Source: an uncultured Eubacterium sp. (GTDB lineage Bacteria > Bacillota > Clostridia > Oscillospirales > Acutalibacteraceae). Taken from it: a stretch of DNA of 64,000 nucleotides. Both the position numbers and the translations under genes were made by a program. The stretch is from the NCBI GenBank assembly GCA_910577195.1, contig CAJTLP010000001.1:124001-188000 (forward strand). Reading direction: 5' to 3'. This document shows positions 51,823 through 59,715 of this stretch, in pieces. Below the pieces are notes generated by a model. The model ran no database searches, was not told the DNA's origin, and saw only the letters and a program-made list of their open reading frames with translations. Position 1 is the stretch's first letter; every line of letters starts with the position of its first letter.

Positions 51823-52703
51823 TGGACTATGATGTAGTAATTATAGGTGCAGGACCTGCAGGTTTGTCTGCTGCTGTCTACCTCAGGAGAGCAGGTATGA
51901 ACGTTGCCATAATTGAAAAGCAGAGCTTTTCAGGCGGCCAGATTCTTCTTACAGGAAGTGTTGAAAACTATCTCGGCTTTCCTTCAATCACAGGAGATGC
52001 ACTTGCCGACCGATTTTACAAGCACGCCAAATGGCTTGGGACTGATTTTATCGAGGGCGAGGTCTCAGCCATTGATAATCAGACCGTACGATTAAAAAAC
52101 TTTAAAAGTATCCGAGCGGAAATCATAGTCCTTGCAATGGGGTCCGTTCACAAAACACTGGGCTTGAAAAATGAAAAAGAGCTGAATGGAAAAGGCATAT
52201 CCTACTGTGCACTGTGCGACGGCAATTTTTTCAAAAACAGAAAAGTTGCCGTAATCGGCGGAGGTGACACGGCACTTGAGGATGCAATTTACCTTTCATC
52301 CATATGCAGCAGTGTTACACTGATACACCGCCGTGACAAACTGAAAGGCTCAAAGATACTTCAGGATAAATTTTTCAGAATGCCGAACACTCATCTGCTG
52401 TTCAATGATGAAGTAAGGGAGTTCAAGGGTGAAAAAAGACTGAAAGCACTTGTTCTCAAAAGCGGACAAGAACTCGCCGTTGACGGTGCGTTTATCTCAA
52501 TCGGTCAGAATCCTCAGAACGAACTTGTTCGCGGTAAGGTAAGACTTGATACGCAGGGATATATCATAACCGACGAATACTGCCGTACCAGCCTTCACAA
52601 GGTATTTGCCGTCGGTGATATAAGGAGTAAGAACTGCAGGCAGATTGTTACCGCTGTTGCCGACGGTGCAATCGTAACAAAAGGAATAATGGAGACAATA
52701 TAA
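51822..52703 (+). CDS. trxB: Thioredoxin reductase
   Basis: The 293-aa flavoprotein has the FAD motif IIGAGPAGLSAA (residues 7-18), the redox pair Cys129/Cys132 in CALCDG, the second nucleotide motif GGGDTALED near 146 and the FAD motif AVGDIR near 265. It reduces thioredoxin with NADPH, or with ferredoxin-type donors in some Clostridia. The adjacent thioredoxin gene is the obvious partner. A terminator follows directly. Confidence 0.95.
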   Translation: MDYDVVIIGAGPAGLSAAVYLRRAGMNVAIIEKQSFSGGQILLTGSVENYLGFPSITGDALADRFYKHAKWLGTDFIEGEVSAIDNQTVRLKNFKSIRAEIIVLAMGSVHKTLGLKNEKELNGKGISYCALCDGNFFKNRKVAVIGGGDTALEDAIYLSSICSSVTLIHRRDKLKGSKILQDKFFRMPNTHLLFNDEVREFKGEKRLKALVLKSGQELAVDGAFISIGQNPQNELVRGKVRLDTQGYIITDEYCRTSLHKVFAVGDIRSKNCRQIVTAVADGAIVTKGIMETI

Positions 52704-52741
52704 AAAGCTGATTGATGTGAACAATACATCAATCAGCTTTT
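52703..52741. terminator. Bidirectional terminator after trxB and nanE
   Basis: A perfect 16-bp stem (52703-52718 with 52726-52741) with A and T flanks, between convergent genes. Confidence 0.9.
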
Positions 52742-52745
52742 CAGT

Positions 52746-53432
52746 TTATTTTATTGCTTCAATAAAATGCTTTGTAATATCCATAGGGCGTGTAATTGCA
52801 GTACCCACAACAGCAGCGTGAACACCGGTATCAATTGCCTGCTTAAGCTGTTCAGGAACCCAGATACCGCCCTCAGCAATAACAGGAGAATGCAGCTCTT
52901 TCACATATCTTTCCATCAATTTAAAATCAGGAAGAGGTGTACCCTTTGTATACGGCGTATAGCCTGCCATTGTTGTGCCGATAAGATCCATACCCAGTTC
53001 CTCTGCCTTTTTTCCCTCTTCAAAGCAGCTTGTGTCTGCCATAAAGAGTTGATCTGGGTATTTTGCCCTTACCTCAGTAAAGAACGCCTCAAAGGTAACG
53101 CCGTTTGGTCTTAATCTGTCAGTTGCATCAACGGCAATAATTTCACAGCCGATTTCAACAAGAGCGTCAACCTCCTTCATCGTAGGAGTGATATAGACAT
53201 CACTGTCATCATAAACCTGTTTTATAATACCGATTACAGGAAGGTCAACCTTTTCCTTGATTGCTTTAATGTCAACCACCGTGTTGGCTCTGATTCCGAC
53301 TGCACCGCCGAGATAGGCTGCCCAAGCCATTTTCGACATAATATAGCTGTCGTATAACGGCTCTGTTTCAAGCGCCTGGCATGAAACAATAAGCCCCCCT
53401 TTAATCTGTTCCAGTATTTCTTTATTCGTCAT
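52746..53432 (-). CDS. nanE: N-acetylmannosamine-6-phosphate 2-epimerase
   Basis: NanE converts ManNAc-6-P to GlcNAc-6-P in sialic acid catabolism. The 228-aa TIM barrel begins with GGLIVSCQALETEPLY and carries GAVGIRAN near 48, IGIIKQVY near 71 and EGGIWVPEQ near 187, all typical. ATG 53432 has AAAGGTG upstream. It is divergent from nanA. Confidence 0.94.
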   Translation of the reverse strand: MTNKEILEQIKGGLIVSCQALETEPLYDSYIMSKMAWAAYLGGAVGIRANTVVDIKAIKEKVDLPVIGIIKQVYDDSDVYITPTMKEVDALVEIGCEIIAVDATDRLRPNGVTFEAFFTEVRAKYPDQLFMADTSCFEEGKKAEELGMDLIGTTMAGYTPYTKGTPLPDFKLMERYVKELHSPVIAEGGIWVPEQLKQAIDTGVHAAVVGTAITRPMDITKHFIEAIK

Positions 53433-53499
53433 TTTCAACACCTTTTGTAATTATAATTTTTATAAAATTCAGTATATCATAAATAAAATAAATTGTCTA

Positions 53500-53528
53500 T
53501 TGAATATTAAAATCCTATATGATACAAT
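53500..53528 (+). promoter_or_regulatory. nanA promoter
   Basis: TTGAAT (53500-53505) and TACAAT (53523-53528) are separated by 17 bases, 19 bases before the start codon. No clear operator is seen. Confidence 0.5.
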
Positions 53529-53547
53529 TAGCCAAGAGGTAGAAACG

Positions 53548-54447
53548 ATGAAGGACTTAAATAAATTTCGCGGTGTTTTTTGTGCACTGAATGCGATATA
53601 TGATGAAAATGATAATATTGATGAAAACAAGATAAAAGTGCTTGTAAATGTATATAAATCACTGGGTGTAAAGGGTGTATATGCCTGCGGTTCAACAGGT
53701 GAAGGCTTTTTACTTTCAATGGAAGAAAGAAAGCAGGTTGCTAAGGCTGTAAAGGAAGCTGCCGGTGACGATTTCACTGTAATCGTTCATATTGGCTGTG
53801 CTTCAACTAAGGAAAGCATTGAGCTCGCAAAGCACGCAGAAAGCATCGGTGCAGATGCAATCAGTGCAGTTCCCTGTGTATATTATCATTTACCTGCCGA
53901 AAGTGTAAAGCTCCATTGGGAATCCATTGTTAACGCAACCGATGTGCCGTTTATTATTTATAACATTCCTCAGCTCACAGGCTTTGATTTATCACCTGCT
54001 ATGCTTGCTGAATTAGCAAAAAATGAAAAGATCATCGGTGTGAAAAATTCAGCCGAGCCGGTTTATCTTATGGAAAGATATCGCCAGGCTGCAGGCGAAG
54101 ATTTCATCATCTTCAATGGTTCAGACGAGCAGTTTGTCGGCGGAAGACTTATGGGTGCAGATGCCGGCATAGGCGGAACATACGGCTGTATGCCTGAGCT
54201 CTTTGTGGCACTTGATAAGCTTGTTAATGAGAATAAGATTGAAGAAGCAAAAGCATTACAGTTCAAAATCAATGAATGTATTTTCGATTTGCTTTCCTGC
54301 AAATCCCTTTACGGAGCTGCAAAACAGGTTATATCCATGAGATTCGGTATCGACTGCGGCCAGCCAAGAAATCCTTTCCTCCCTGTAACGCCTGAAGAGG
54401 CAAAGCCTATTGCAGATAAAATCAATAAATACGTAAGCGAATTATAA
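53548..54447 (+). CDS. nanA: N-acetylneuraminate lyase
   Basis: NanA splits sialic acid into ManNAc and pyruvate. The 300-aa TIM barrel shows GSTGEG at residues 48-53 (pyruvate carboxylate site), Tyr138 in FIIYNIP and the Schiff-base Lys166 in GVKNSAE. ATG 53548 has AAGAGGTAG upstream. With nanE divergent, the two cover steps of sialic acid use, but no transporter or ManNAc kinase lies within this window. Confidence 0.95.
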   Translation: MKDLNKFRGVFCALNAIYDENDNIDENKIKVLVNVYKSLGVKGVYACGSTGEGFLLSMEERKQVAKAVKEAAGDDFTVIVHIGCASTKESIELAKHAESIGADAISAVPCVYYHLPAESVKLHWESIVNATDVPFIIYNIPQLTGFDLSPAMLAELAKNEKIIGVKNSAEPVYLMERYRQAAGEDFIIFNGSDEQFVGGRLMGADAGIGGTYGCMPELFVALDKLVNENKIEEAKALQFKINECIFDLLSCKSLYGAAKQVISMRFGIDCGQPRNPFLPVTPEEAKPIADKINKYVSEL

Positions 54448-54501
54448 CAGAAAATAAAAGAGCTCTAAAAAAGCCGCTCTCAGATACCTTAACAAAAAAG
54501 C

Positions 54502-54528
54502 AACCAGCATAATTAAATTATGCTGGTT
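54502..54528. terminator. Terminator between nanA and the Rhs array
   Basis: A perfect 12-bp stem AACCAGCATAAT / ATTATGCTGGTT with loop TAA and T-rich flank, serving convergent genes. Confidence 0.85.
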
Positions 54529-54564
54529 CTTTCATTTATAAATACGTTACTATACTACTATTGC

Positions 54565-55224
54565 TTACTTTTCCTTAATAGAGCAATCACCGGTTTTAAT
54601 ATCAACAACAAATGTATAATCATCCACTATAATATCTTTATGGCTGTTGAAATAATGCATCCTGCTATCTTTATCCCAGTAAATGTAAGTGTTTGTGAAA
54701 TAAATTTCTCCATTCAGATTATACGACACTCCGGGAATACTGCTGATATATAGTGCACTTTGACCAGTATCGGCAACATTACCACTAACATCAACATAGC
54801 ATTTATCTGTCAGATTATTGTCGCTATCAATAAAATATCCGGTCTCCTTGTCAATGGAATAGCATTCTCCTGCTTCATCATAGAATAGAATGTCAATGGA
54901 ATTATTGTAAATATACCCATTCACATCATAGTAAGTTTTACTATCAAGATAATTAGCATCAAACACAAAAGCACGTAGTAAAACAAACACAATTAAAGTA
55001 AATTTAATCGCAAAAAGATATTTTTTATTCTGATAAAGATATTGGGAATGAAAATATGGCTTTTTCTGTTTTGCTTTATATTCCTTAAAGTTTTCTAATT
55101 CTCCACGTTTTTTTATAATTACAAAGCAGATTATTTCTTCAACAGTAAAAATGATAATGATTGAGAAAAAAGTATATAATAACTGTAAAATCAGCTCTTC
55201 TTTCATTAAATCATTAATTGCCAT
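54565..55224 (-). CDS. Membrane protein with Tyr/Asp-rich extracytoplasmic domain
   Basis: The 219-aa protein has two N-terminal membrane helices (about residues 13-36 and 70-92) and a C-terminal domain of about 120 residues rich in Tyr and Asp. YYDVNGYIYNN...TGYFIDSDNN closely matches the domain in the product of 44811-45629. It is the last gene of the Rhs-fragment array and begins about 56 bases after a boundary palindrome and a remnant of Rhs sequence. The role is unknown; an immunity function is possible only by position. Confidence 0.65.
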   Translation of the reverse strand: MAINDLMKEELILQLLYTFFSIIIIFTVEEIICFVIIKKRGELENFKEYKAKQKKPYFHSQYLYQNKKYLFAIKFTLIVFVLLRAFVFDANYLDSKTYYDVNGYIYNNSIDILFYDEAGECYSIDKETGYFIDSDNNLTDKCYVDVSGNVADTGQSALYISSIPGVSYNLNGEIYFTNTYIYWDKDSRMHYFNSHKDIIVDDYTFVVDIKTGDCSIKEK

Positions 55225-55280
55225 TTATGTATATCTCCCATTTTTAACATAGGTATATTCGATATTGACTATCTACTTTG

Positions 55281-55304
55281 CAAGGCTGAGTTATCTCAAT
55301 CCTG
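55281..55304. repeat. Boundary palindrome 1
   Basis: CAAGGCTGAG-TTAT-CTCAATCCTG is the most degenerate of four copies. In the minus direction it is followed by a short Rhs-like remnant (CGAATATACCTATG) and then the gene at 54565-55224. Confidence 0.7.
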
Positions 55305-55340
55305 TTTTTTTATTTATTTTGTCAACATAAGTTACTCCAT

Positions 55341-55856
55341 TTATGCTATTTTTATATCGTCTTCTGCAGCTTCTCGAACAATATAAAACAACTCATTAGA
55401 ATGATTAAATCTACTCGACAACATATCAAATGCCTGCTCTTCTGTAATATTTTCATTTGCATAAATATAAAAATCAAAATCCTGTTCATTATGTGCCGAT
55501 ATTGGATAAGTCGGCTCTATATCAACAGAATTTTTCTTCAAAATAAAGTCACTATCTCTAAAGTCATATGAATACATAATATTTACAGCAAAATCATTAT
55601 TATTCTCAATTCGACAATGAACCTTTAATAAACGAAAATCGTCAACTTTAAATTCTACGTTTTCTAAATTAAAAGCATTATTGTATCGTTGAAAATCACT
55701 TTCTTCCGCATTACATACCGACAAAATTTCGACAGTTGTCATTTTGCTTATCTCCGGTGTTGGTACATTTGACAATAATAAAAATATTGAGAGAGCAGCT
55801 AAAAGGAATATAACAGTAATTACAATTATTGCTATAATAGATTTATTTTTCCTCAT
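55341..55856 (-). CDS. Membrane-anchored unknown protein in the Rhs array
   Basis: The 171-aa protein has one N-terminal membrane helix (about residues 7-28) and an extracytoplasmic domain of about 140 residues. No family is recognised. ATG 55856 is preferred to GTG 55865, with AAGGTAAG upstream. It lies within the cassette that ends at palindrome 1. Confidence 0.6.
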   Translation of the reverse strand: MRKNKSIIAIIVITVIFLLAALSIFLLLSNVPTPEISKMTTVEILSVCNAEESDFQRYNNAFNLENVEFKVDDFRLLKVHCRIENNNDFAVNIMYSYDFRDSDFILKKNSVDIEPTYPISAHNEQDFDFYIYANENITEEQAFDMLSSRFNHSNELFYIVREAAEDDIKIA

Positions 55857-55919
55857 TAATATCACTTACCTTATTATACAAATTCAAACCACAATAGGCA
55901 TATATTGCATTATTATACT

Positions 55920-56372
55920 CTAAACAATATTATTTTTATTTCTGATTTTAACCATACAAAATCCACCAACAAAGGCAATTATAAAAACAAATTCATAAAA
56001 AACATATGCAAAAAAATCTATTTTTTCATATATATAGCTAATTGGTGAAAAGTAAATATTATATAACAAATCAGAAAACAAATTATTGGAAAAACCAAAT
56101 AAGAATATTATGACTTTTACAATTAAATTCATGACAATAAAAAATATTAAACTACTGATTTTCTTATTGATTCCGCAATATGCCCCATAAATCAAAAGGA
56201 ACACAATAGTCAATATTGTTGTTATTAATTGTATGCTTTCACCAGAGGCAAAATAGTAATATATTGAACCATCATACTCGATTATTCCTTTTTCTATCTG
56301 CAAAATAATAGGACAAAGTACAATATATAAAACTCCAAATATTCCAAACCAATATGATTTTTGAATTTTCAC
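55920..56372 (-). CDS. Small integral membrane protein, candidate immunity protein
   Basis: The 150-aa protein has about four membrane helices and few charged loops. It probably starts at GTG 56372 with AAAGGA upstream. It resembles the other small membrane proteins that follow Rhs fragments in this array in size and composition. The antidote role is inferred from context only. Confidence 0.6.
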   Translation of the reverse strand: MKIQKSYWFGIFGVLYIVLCPIILQIEKGIIEYDGSIYYYFASGESIQLITTILTIVFLLIYGAYCGINKKISSLIFFIVMNLIVKVIIFLFGFSNNLFSDLLYNIYFSPISYIYEKIDFFAYVFYEFVFIIAFVGGFCMVKIRNKNNIV

Positions 56373-56481
56373 AATTAAAATCCTTTCGCAATACGATTTG
56401 TATTACTGACCGAAATTACTTCATCCCTGTTTCTTTGATTTGTATTTCCAATATGAAAAAATTGTCGCTTATTCTTATATA

Positions 56482-56949
56482 TCAAATAGCAAAATCATCT
56501 TTCTTTTTTTGCTTCATAAATCCTAAAACTAAAAACGCCATTTTCAATAAATTCTCAATACAAAAAAACATAAAATACAAAAATAAACTGTCATTTTGTA
56601 TAATTGATGAGGCTAAATATGTTGTTTGTTGAAAACAAATAACAATTGAACCTATAAAATCCGACTCGATTAAGCAAAACAAAGTGTTAACAACTGTTGT
56701 AAATAAAAATGAAGATGCTACTATTACAATAAATTCTCGCATATTGCTTACTGTGATAATCTTTGAAACAAAAAAGCAGTACAATAAAATTGAAGCAATA
56801 GTAAAAATTATTGATATAAATGGCAATATTAAATCACTAAAAAACGGTTCTGTAATCAAATACCAAATCAGGTAAAAGAATAATGATAATATTCCGAATA
56901 TTGCTTGCGTAACAAATATTTTAAAAAAATTCTAAAAAAACGTTTTCAA
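56482..56949 (-). pseudogene. Membrane protein gene with amber codon near the start, candidate immunity
   Basis: From a TTG at 56949, with GGAG upstream and overlapping the stop of the Rhs fragment, the frame reads five codons, meets TAG at 56932-56934, then runs on through about 149 codons of membrane-protein sequence to a stop at 56482. The continuation starts NFFKIFVTQAIFGILSLFF. Without the amber codon the product would be about 155 aa, close to the 143-aa neighbour at 57328-57759, with which it shares the C-terminal pattern FFCIENLLK versus IFTIENLIK. Translation from an internal start such as TTG 56859 cannot be excluded. Confidence 0.6.
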
Positions 56950-57237
56950 AAAAAACACTCCACTTTCAGCTTGTCTTTTCCGCCTATGCCCATTACCTCA
57001 TTCATATGGTTTTTGATGTAGAAATACGTATTGCCCCCATAGGTGAAGCCTATCAGGTTTTCGATGCTGTCATAGAGGAATACCATTTCGTTGATAACCT
57101 CACCCTGTTCGTCAAGCTCATACTGGGAGGTTATCGTTCCGTCAACGGTTGTATAATACGTTGTTTTTCCGTTTACCGTTTTGCTTGTTCGGATTCCCTT
57201 TTCATCATAGGTATATTGGGTATTAACATTTACTTTA
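56946..57237 (-). pseudogene. Rhs core fragment without a toxin tip
   Basis: In the minus direction this reads YTYDEKGIRTSKTVNGKT and continues through the Rhs repeat to HMNEVMGI, then jumps straight to GGKDKLKVECFF and a TGA at 56946. The first part is nearly identical to the Rhs gene at 59716-61203. The last residues resemble the tail of other tips here (IGGxxKxK), so the middle of the tip seems deleted. No start codon is present, and palindrome 2 lies just upstream. Confidence 0.75.
57001..57213. repeat. Direct repeat, copy 1
   Basis: This segment matches 60713-60925 with only about four mismatches in 213 bases, at a fixed offset of 3712 bases. Both copies lie in Rhs core sequence. Confidence 0.9.
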
Positions 57238-57261
57238 CAGGGCTGAGATAACTCAGCCCTG
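57238..57261. repeat. Boundary palindrome 2
   Basis: CAGGGCTGAG-ATAA-CTCAGCCCTG, perfect 10-bp arms. It lies between the end of the membrane protein gene at 57328 and the Rhs fragment at 56946-57237. Confidence 0.9.
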
Positions 57262-57327
57262 TTTGTTCAATTTTTGACAATACACAAAGCCGTCAATTGA
57301 TATCTCATAAAAATATCTTTTTAGTTT

Positions 57328-57759
57328 TTATGAGATACTATTTTTATATATTAAATAACATTTTATTAGATTCTCTATAGTAAATATTAAAATATATAAA
57401 ATAATATTATCCGTTGAAAATAGAGTATCAAATACCAATAGCTGCTGCATACAAAATAATAAAATTTCTGTTAATTCAGATGATACTAAAAATAATATTA
57501 TACTAATTAACGTAAGAAGTGCAAATAATATAACCATTTCAATTTTTGCTAATTTCTTATCAATTTTATTAATCGGTACAAAATAGAATGCAATATTTAT
57601 AAATATAAATCCAATTATTGAAATTAAATATGTTATAAATTTACAATCTATAAATGTTGAACAAATAAAATATATGATAGTATAAATTCCACCTAATAGA
57701 ATTTGTATAAATAGATACAAGAGAATATTCCTTGTTATCAAAGTGAATTTTTTATTCAA
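57328..57759 (-). CDS. Small integral membrane protein, candidate immunity protein
   Basis: The 143-aa protein has about four membrane helices. It is related to the broken gene at 56482-56949, mainly at the C-terminus. It appears to start at TTG 57759 with GAGGTG upstream, and it overlaps the end of the preceding tip fragment. It is AT-rich compared with the genes outside the array. Confidence 0.65.
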   Translation of the reverse strand: MNKKFTLITRNILLYLFIQILLGGIYTIIYFICSTFIDCKFITYLISIIGFIFINIAFYFVPINKIDKKLAKIEMVILFALLTLISIILFLVSSELTEILLFCMQQLLVFDTLFSTDNIILYILIFTIENLIKCYLIYKNSIS

Positions 57760-57774
57760 TTATCTGCACCTCAA

Positions 57775-57966
57775 TTATTTTATTTTTTTTGCTCCTCCAA
57801 TGCATCTTATAAAGTCATCCAAATATTTATACGTATCTCTTTTGGTTGCCAGTGTTTCATCTGTGTTATATATTACAACGATTTCGGATGTATCTCCGCT
57901 GTCGATGTCAAGAGTATATGCGGTATAGCAGGACTGAGTTTCCTCAGCCCTGCTTTTAATCTTCAT
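57775..57966 (-). pseudogene. Rhs tip fragment with conserved tail
   Basis: The 63-aa reading frame contains YTLDIDSGDTSEIVV, which matches the Rhs-like sequence of the fragment at 58466-59035 (YTLDTDSSETRTIY), followed by KRDTYKYLDDFIRCIGG and a KIK end. The end is homologous to the tail of that tip (QRDTYEYLNEFIRLIGG). It begins within boundary palindrome 3 and lacks most of a toxin tip. It is probably a decayed cassette. Confidence 0.65.
57929..57952. repeat. Boundary palindrome 3
   Basis: CAGGACTGAG-TTTC-CTCAGCCCTG, one mismatch between arms. It sits at the junction of the membrane protein gene ending at 57956 and the next Rhs tip fragment. Confidence 0.85.
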
Positions 57967-58450
57967 TGACTATTGAAGAATTATCATCATTGATCTCTAT
58001 ATTGTTTTTCTGTTTTCTCTGTTTTCTGATTTTAATAAATGATATCAAAGGAATGATTGGGGATATAATGAATACTATTAAAGGTAGATTTGTATAAAAA
58101 ACATTTAAAGGATAAGCCAACACATTAAAAAGTTTTTCTATATTAGCAAAGCAAGAAGAATCTTGCAACGTTGCAAAAATCGGATAATAAACTAAAGATA
58201 AAAAATATGGATTAGCCAAAGTAAAGCAAAAAATATTTAAAATTACGCATTCCGAAAACAAATCATTTTTCTGATAATACCAAGACAGAAAAATCAACAA
58301 CCCAACATATACTACTAAAAATATTCCTTCAGTTAAAAGTGCTAAAAAATCAAGTATATCAAAAACAATAAAACTAAACAAATAATAAAATGCAATCAGG
58401 ATTATCAAAAGAGCATATCCAGTTATATGTTTTCTTGAACTATCATACAT
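57956..58450 (-). CDS. Small integral membrane protein, candidate immunity protein
   Basis: The 164-aa protein has four hydrophobic segments and a charged C-terminal tail. It starts at ATG 58450 with AAGGAGA upstream, 15 bases after the tip fragment at 58466 ends. It contains LAYPLNVFYTNLPLIVFIISPI, whose pattern is like the paralogous pair at 61243 and 61836 (LAYPFSEIPILYESLLIIFSPI), so it may belong to the same broad family. The immunity role is inferred. Confidence 0.65.
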   Translation of the reverse strand: MYDSSRKHITGYALLIILIAFYYLFSFIVFDILDFLALLTEGIFLVVYVGLLIFLSWYYQKNDLFSECVILNIFCFTLANPYFLSLVYYPIFATLQDSSCFANIEKLFNVLAYPLNVFYTNLPLIVFIISPIIPLISFIKIRKQRKQKNNIEINDDNSSIVNED

Positions 58451-58465
58451 AAAACTATCTCCTTT

Positions 58466-59035
58466 TTATTTTAATTTATGTTTTCCACCAATTAACCTAA
58501 TAAACTCATTGAGATATTCATATGTATCCCTTTGTGCCTCTAAAATCCTTGTAACACTACCTTTGACATATATCAAACCGTTACGAGACGAATTAGACCA
58601 CATATATCCCTGAACAGTATCTGCTTGTTTAAACAAGCTTTTATTTTTGGGAGATAAAAAAATATGTTGGGGAATAGTGGCGCCTCTTCCAATCTGACCA
58701 TGAGCAGATATATCTAAATAGGTATCAGATGCTGTATCATTCTTCAGTCCGTCAAGGTCGGACTTATAGTCCTCCTGTGTGATTTCCTGTACTACTCTTG
58801 AATAATCGTCATAGATTGTTCTGGTTTCACTGCTATCGGTATCAAGAGTATATTCTTTTGACATTTTCAGTGTACTATTTTCATACTCTTTTGTCAATGT
58901 ATATGTTACAATCTCTTCAGGTATTTCAGCCTGCTCGTCATTATTAATTGAGATTGTGGTTATGCTGACAAGGTTTCCGTCGCATAGAACAACAGGGCTG
59001 AGTTCCCTCAGCCCTGCATTTTTATTTTTTGTCAT
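58466..59035 (-). pseudogene. Rhs fragment with toxin-tip-like C-terminus
   Basis: This open frame has no good start. An ATG at 59035 lacks a ribosome site, and the Rhs sequence begins inside palindrome 4 (read as AGLRELSPVV). The first about 100 residues are Rhs/YD-like (YTLTKEYENSTLKMSK, ETRTIYDDYSRVVQEIT). The rest is a tip of about 90 residues with YLDISAHGQIGRGATIPQH and the tail QRDTYEYLNEFIRLIGG. The tip family is not recognised. It looks like a silent cassette rather than a complete gene. Confidence 0.65.
58993..59016. repeat. Boundary palindrome 4
   Basis: CAGGGCTGAG-TTCC-CTCAGCCCTG, perfect arms. T-rich sequence follows on the plus side. It marks the junction of the membrane protein gene ending at 59076 and the tip fragment at 58466. 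Confidence 0.9.
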
Positions 59036-59075
59036 CACGTAGAAGATAATCCTATAATTACTATAATAGTTTTCC

Positions 59076-59699
59076 TTAATTAACAGAATCATTATTTATA
59101 TTAACATTTAAACATTTATGTTTCCAAAAAACACCAAATAATCCGAACAGTGTATATGTAGAAACATAATATAAAACTAAAGATATATTAATATATGAGT
59201 CAACAAAAATAACCGGTTCCAAATATAAAATTACATATAATATAGTAATTATTGTACTGCATTTGATTAGTAGTTTAAAACTTATTTTTTTTTTAATTAG
59301 AAGAATTGATATAATCGTTAAAACTAAAATTGCTAATAAATTATATATAACCATATAAAAATTATAGTCATAAATGTAATTGCGAAATTCATTATAATGA
59401 ATTACTATCCCTATGAATCTCAAAACTTCAGCAAAAAAAATCAAACAAAATGAACATAATAAAGGTATAATAGTTTTGAAGATAAAAAATATTGAGATAA
59501 AAATCGCTAAAGAAGCTAGCGTATGCAAAAGTTCTTCCACTGAATAAATATAATGTGACATCATTAATTTGATTTCAGGTATACGTAACTCCGAGCTAAA
59601 GGAATTCAATTCAAAGTCAAAACCAACTAAAACAATATTACTGATAAAAGATATAAGCGAACAGATAATTAAAAATAAAGTCATTTTTTTTAATTTCAT
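59076..59699 (-). CDS. Small integral membrane protein, candidate immunity protein
   Basis: The 207-aa protein has about five to six membrane helices and is AT-rich in codon use. ATG 59699 has GGGAG upstream; TTG 59708 is possible. It immediately follows the Rhs-tip gene at 59716, so it is the natural antidote candidate for that tip, by position only. Confidence 0.65.
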   Translation of the reverse strand: MKLKKMTLFLIICSLISFISNIVLVGFDFELNSFSSELRIPEIKLMMSHYIYSVEELLHTLASLAIFISIFFIFKTIIPLLCSFCLIFFAEVLRFIGIVIHYNEFRNYIYDYNFYMVIYNLLAILVLTIISILLIKKKISFKLLIKCSTIITILYVILYLEPVIFVDSYINISLVLYYVSTYTLFGLFGVFWKHKCLNVNINNDSVN

Positions 59700-59715
59700 A
59701 ATTATCAACTCCCAA

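Noticed and set aside
55281..59016. CRISPR array
   Set aside because: The four palindromes are irregularly spaced (700-2000 bases) with genes between them and no cas genes; they are cassette boundaries.
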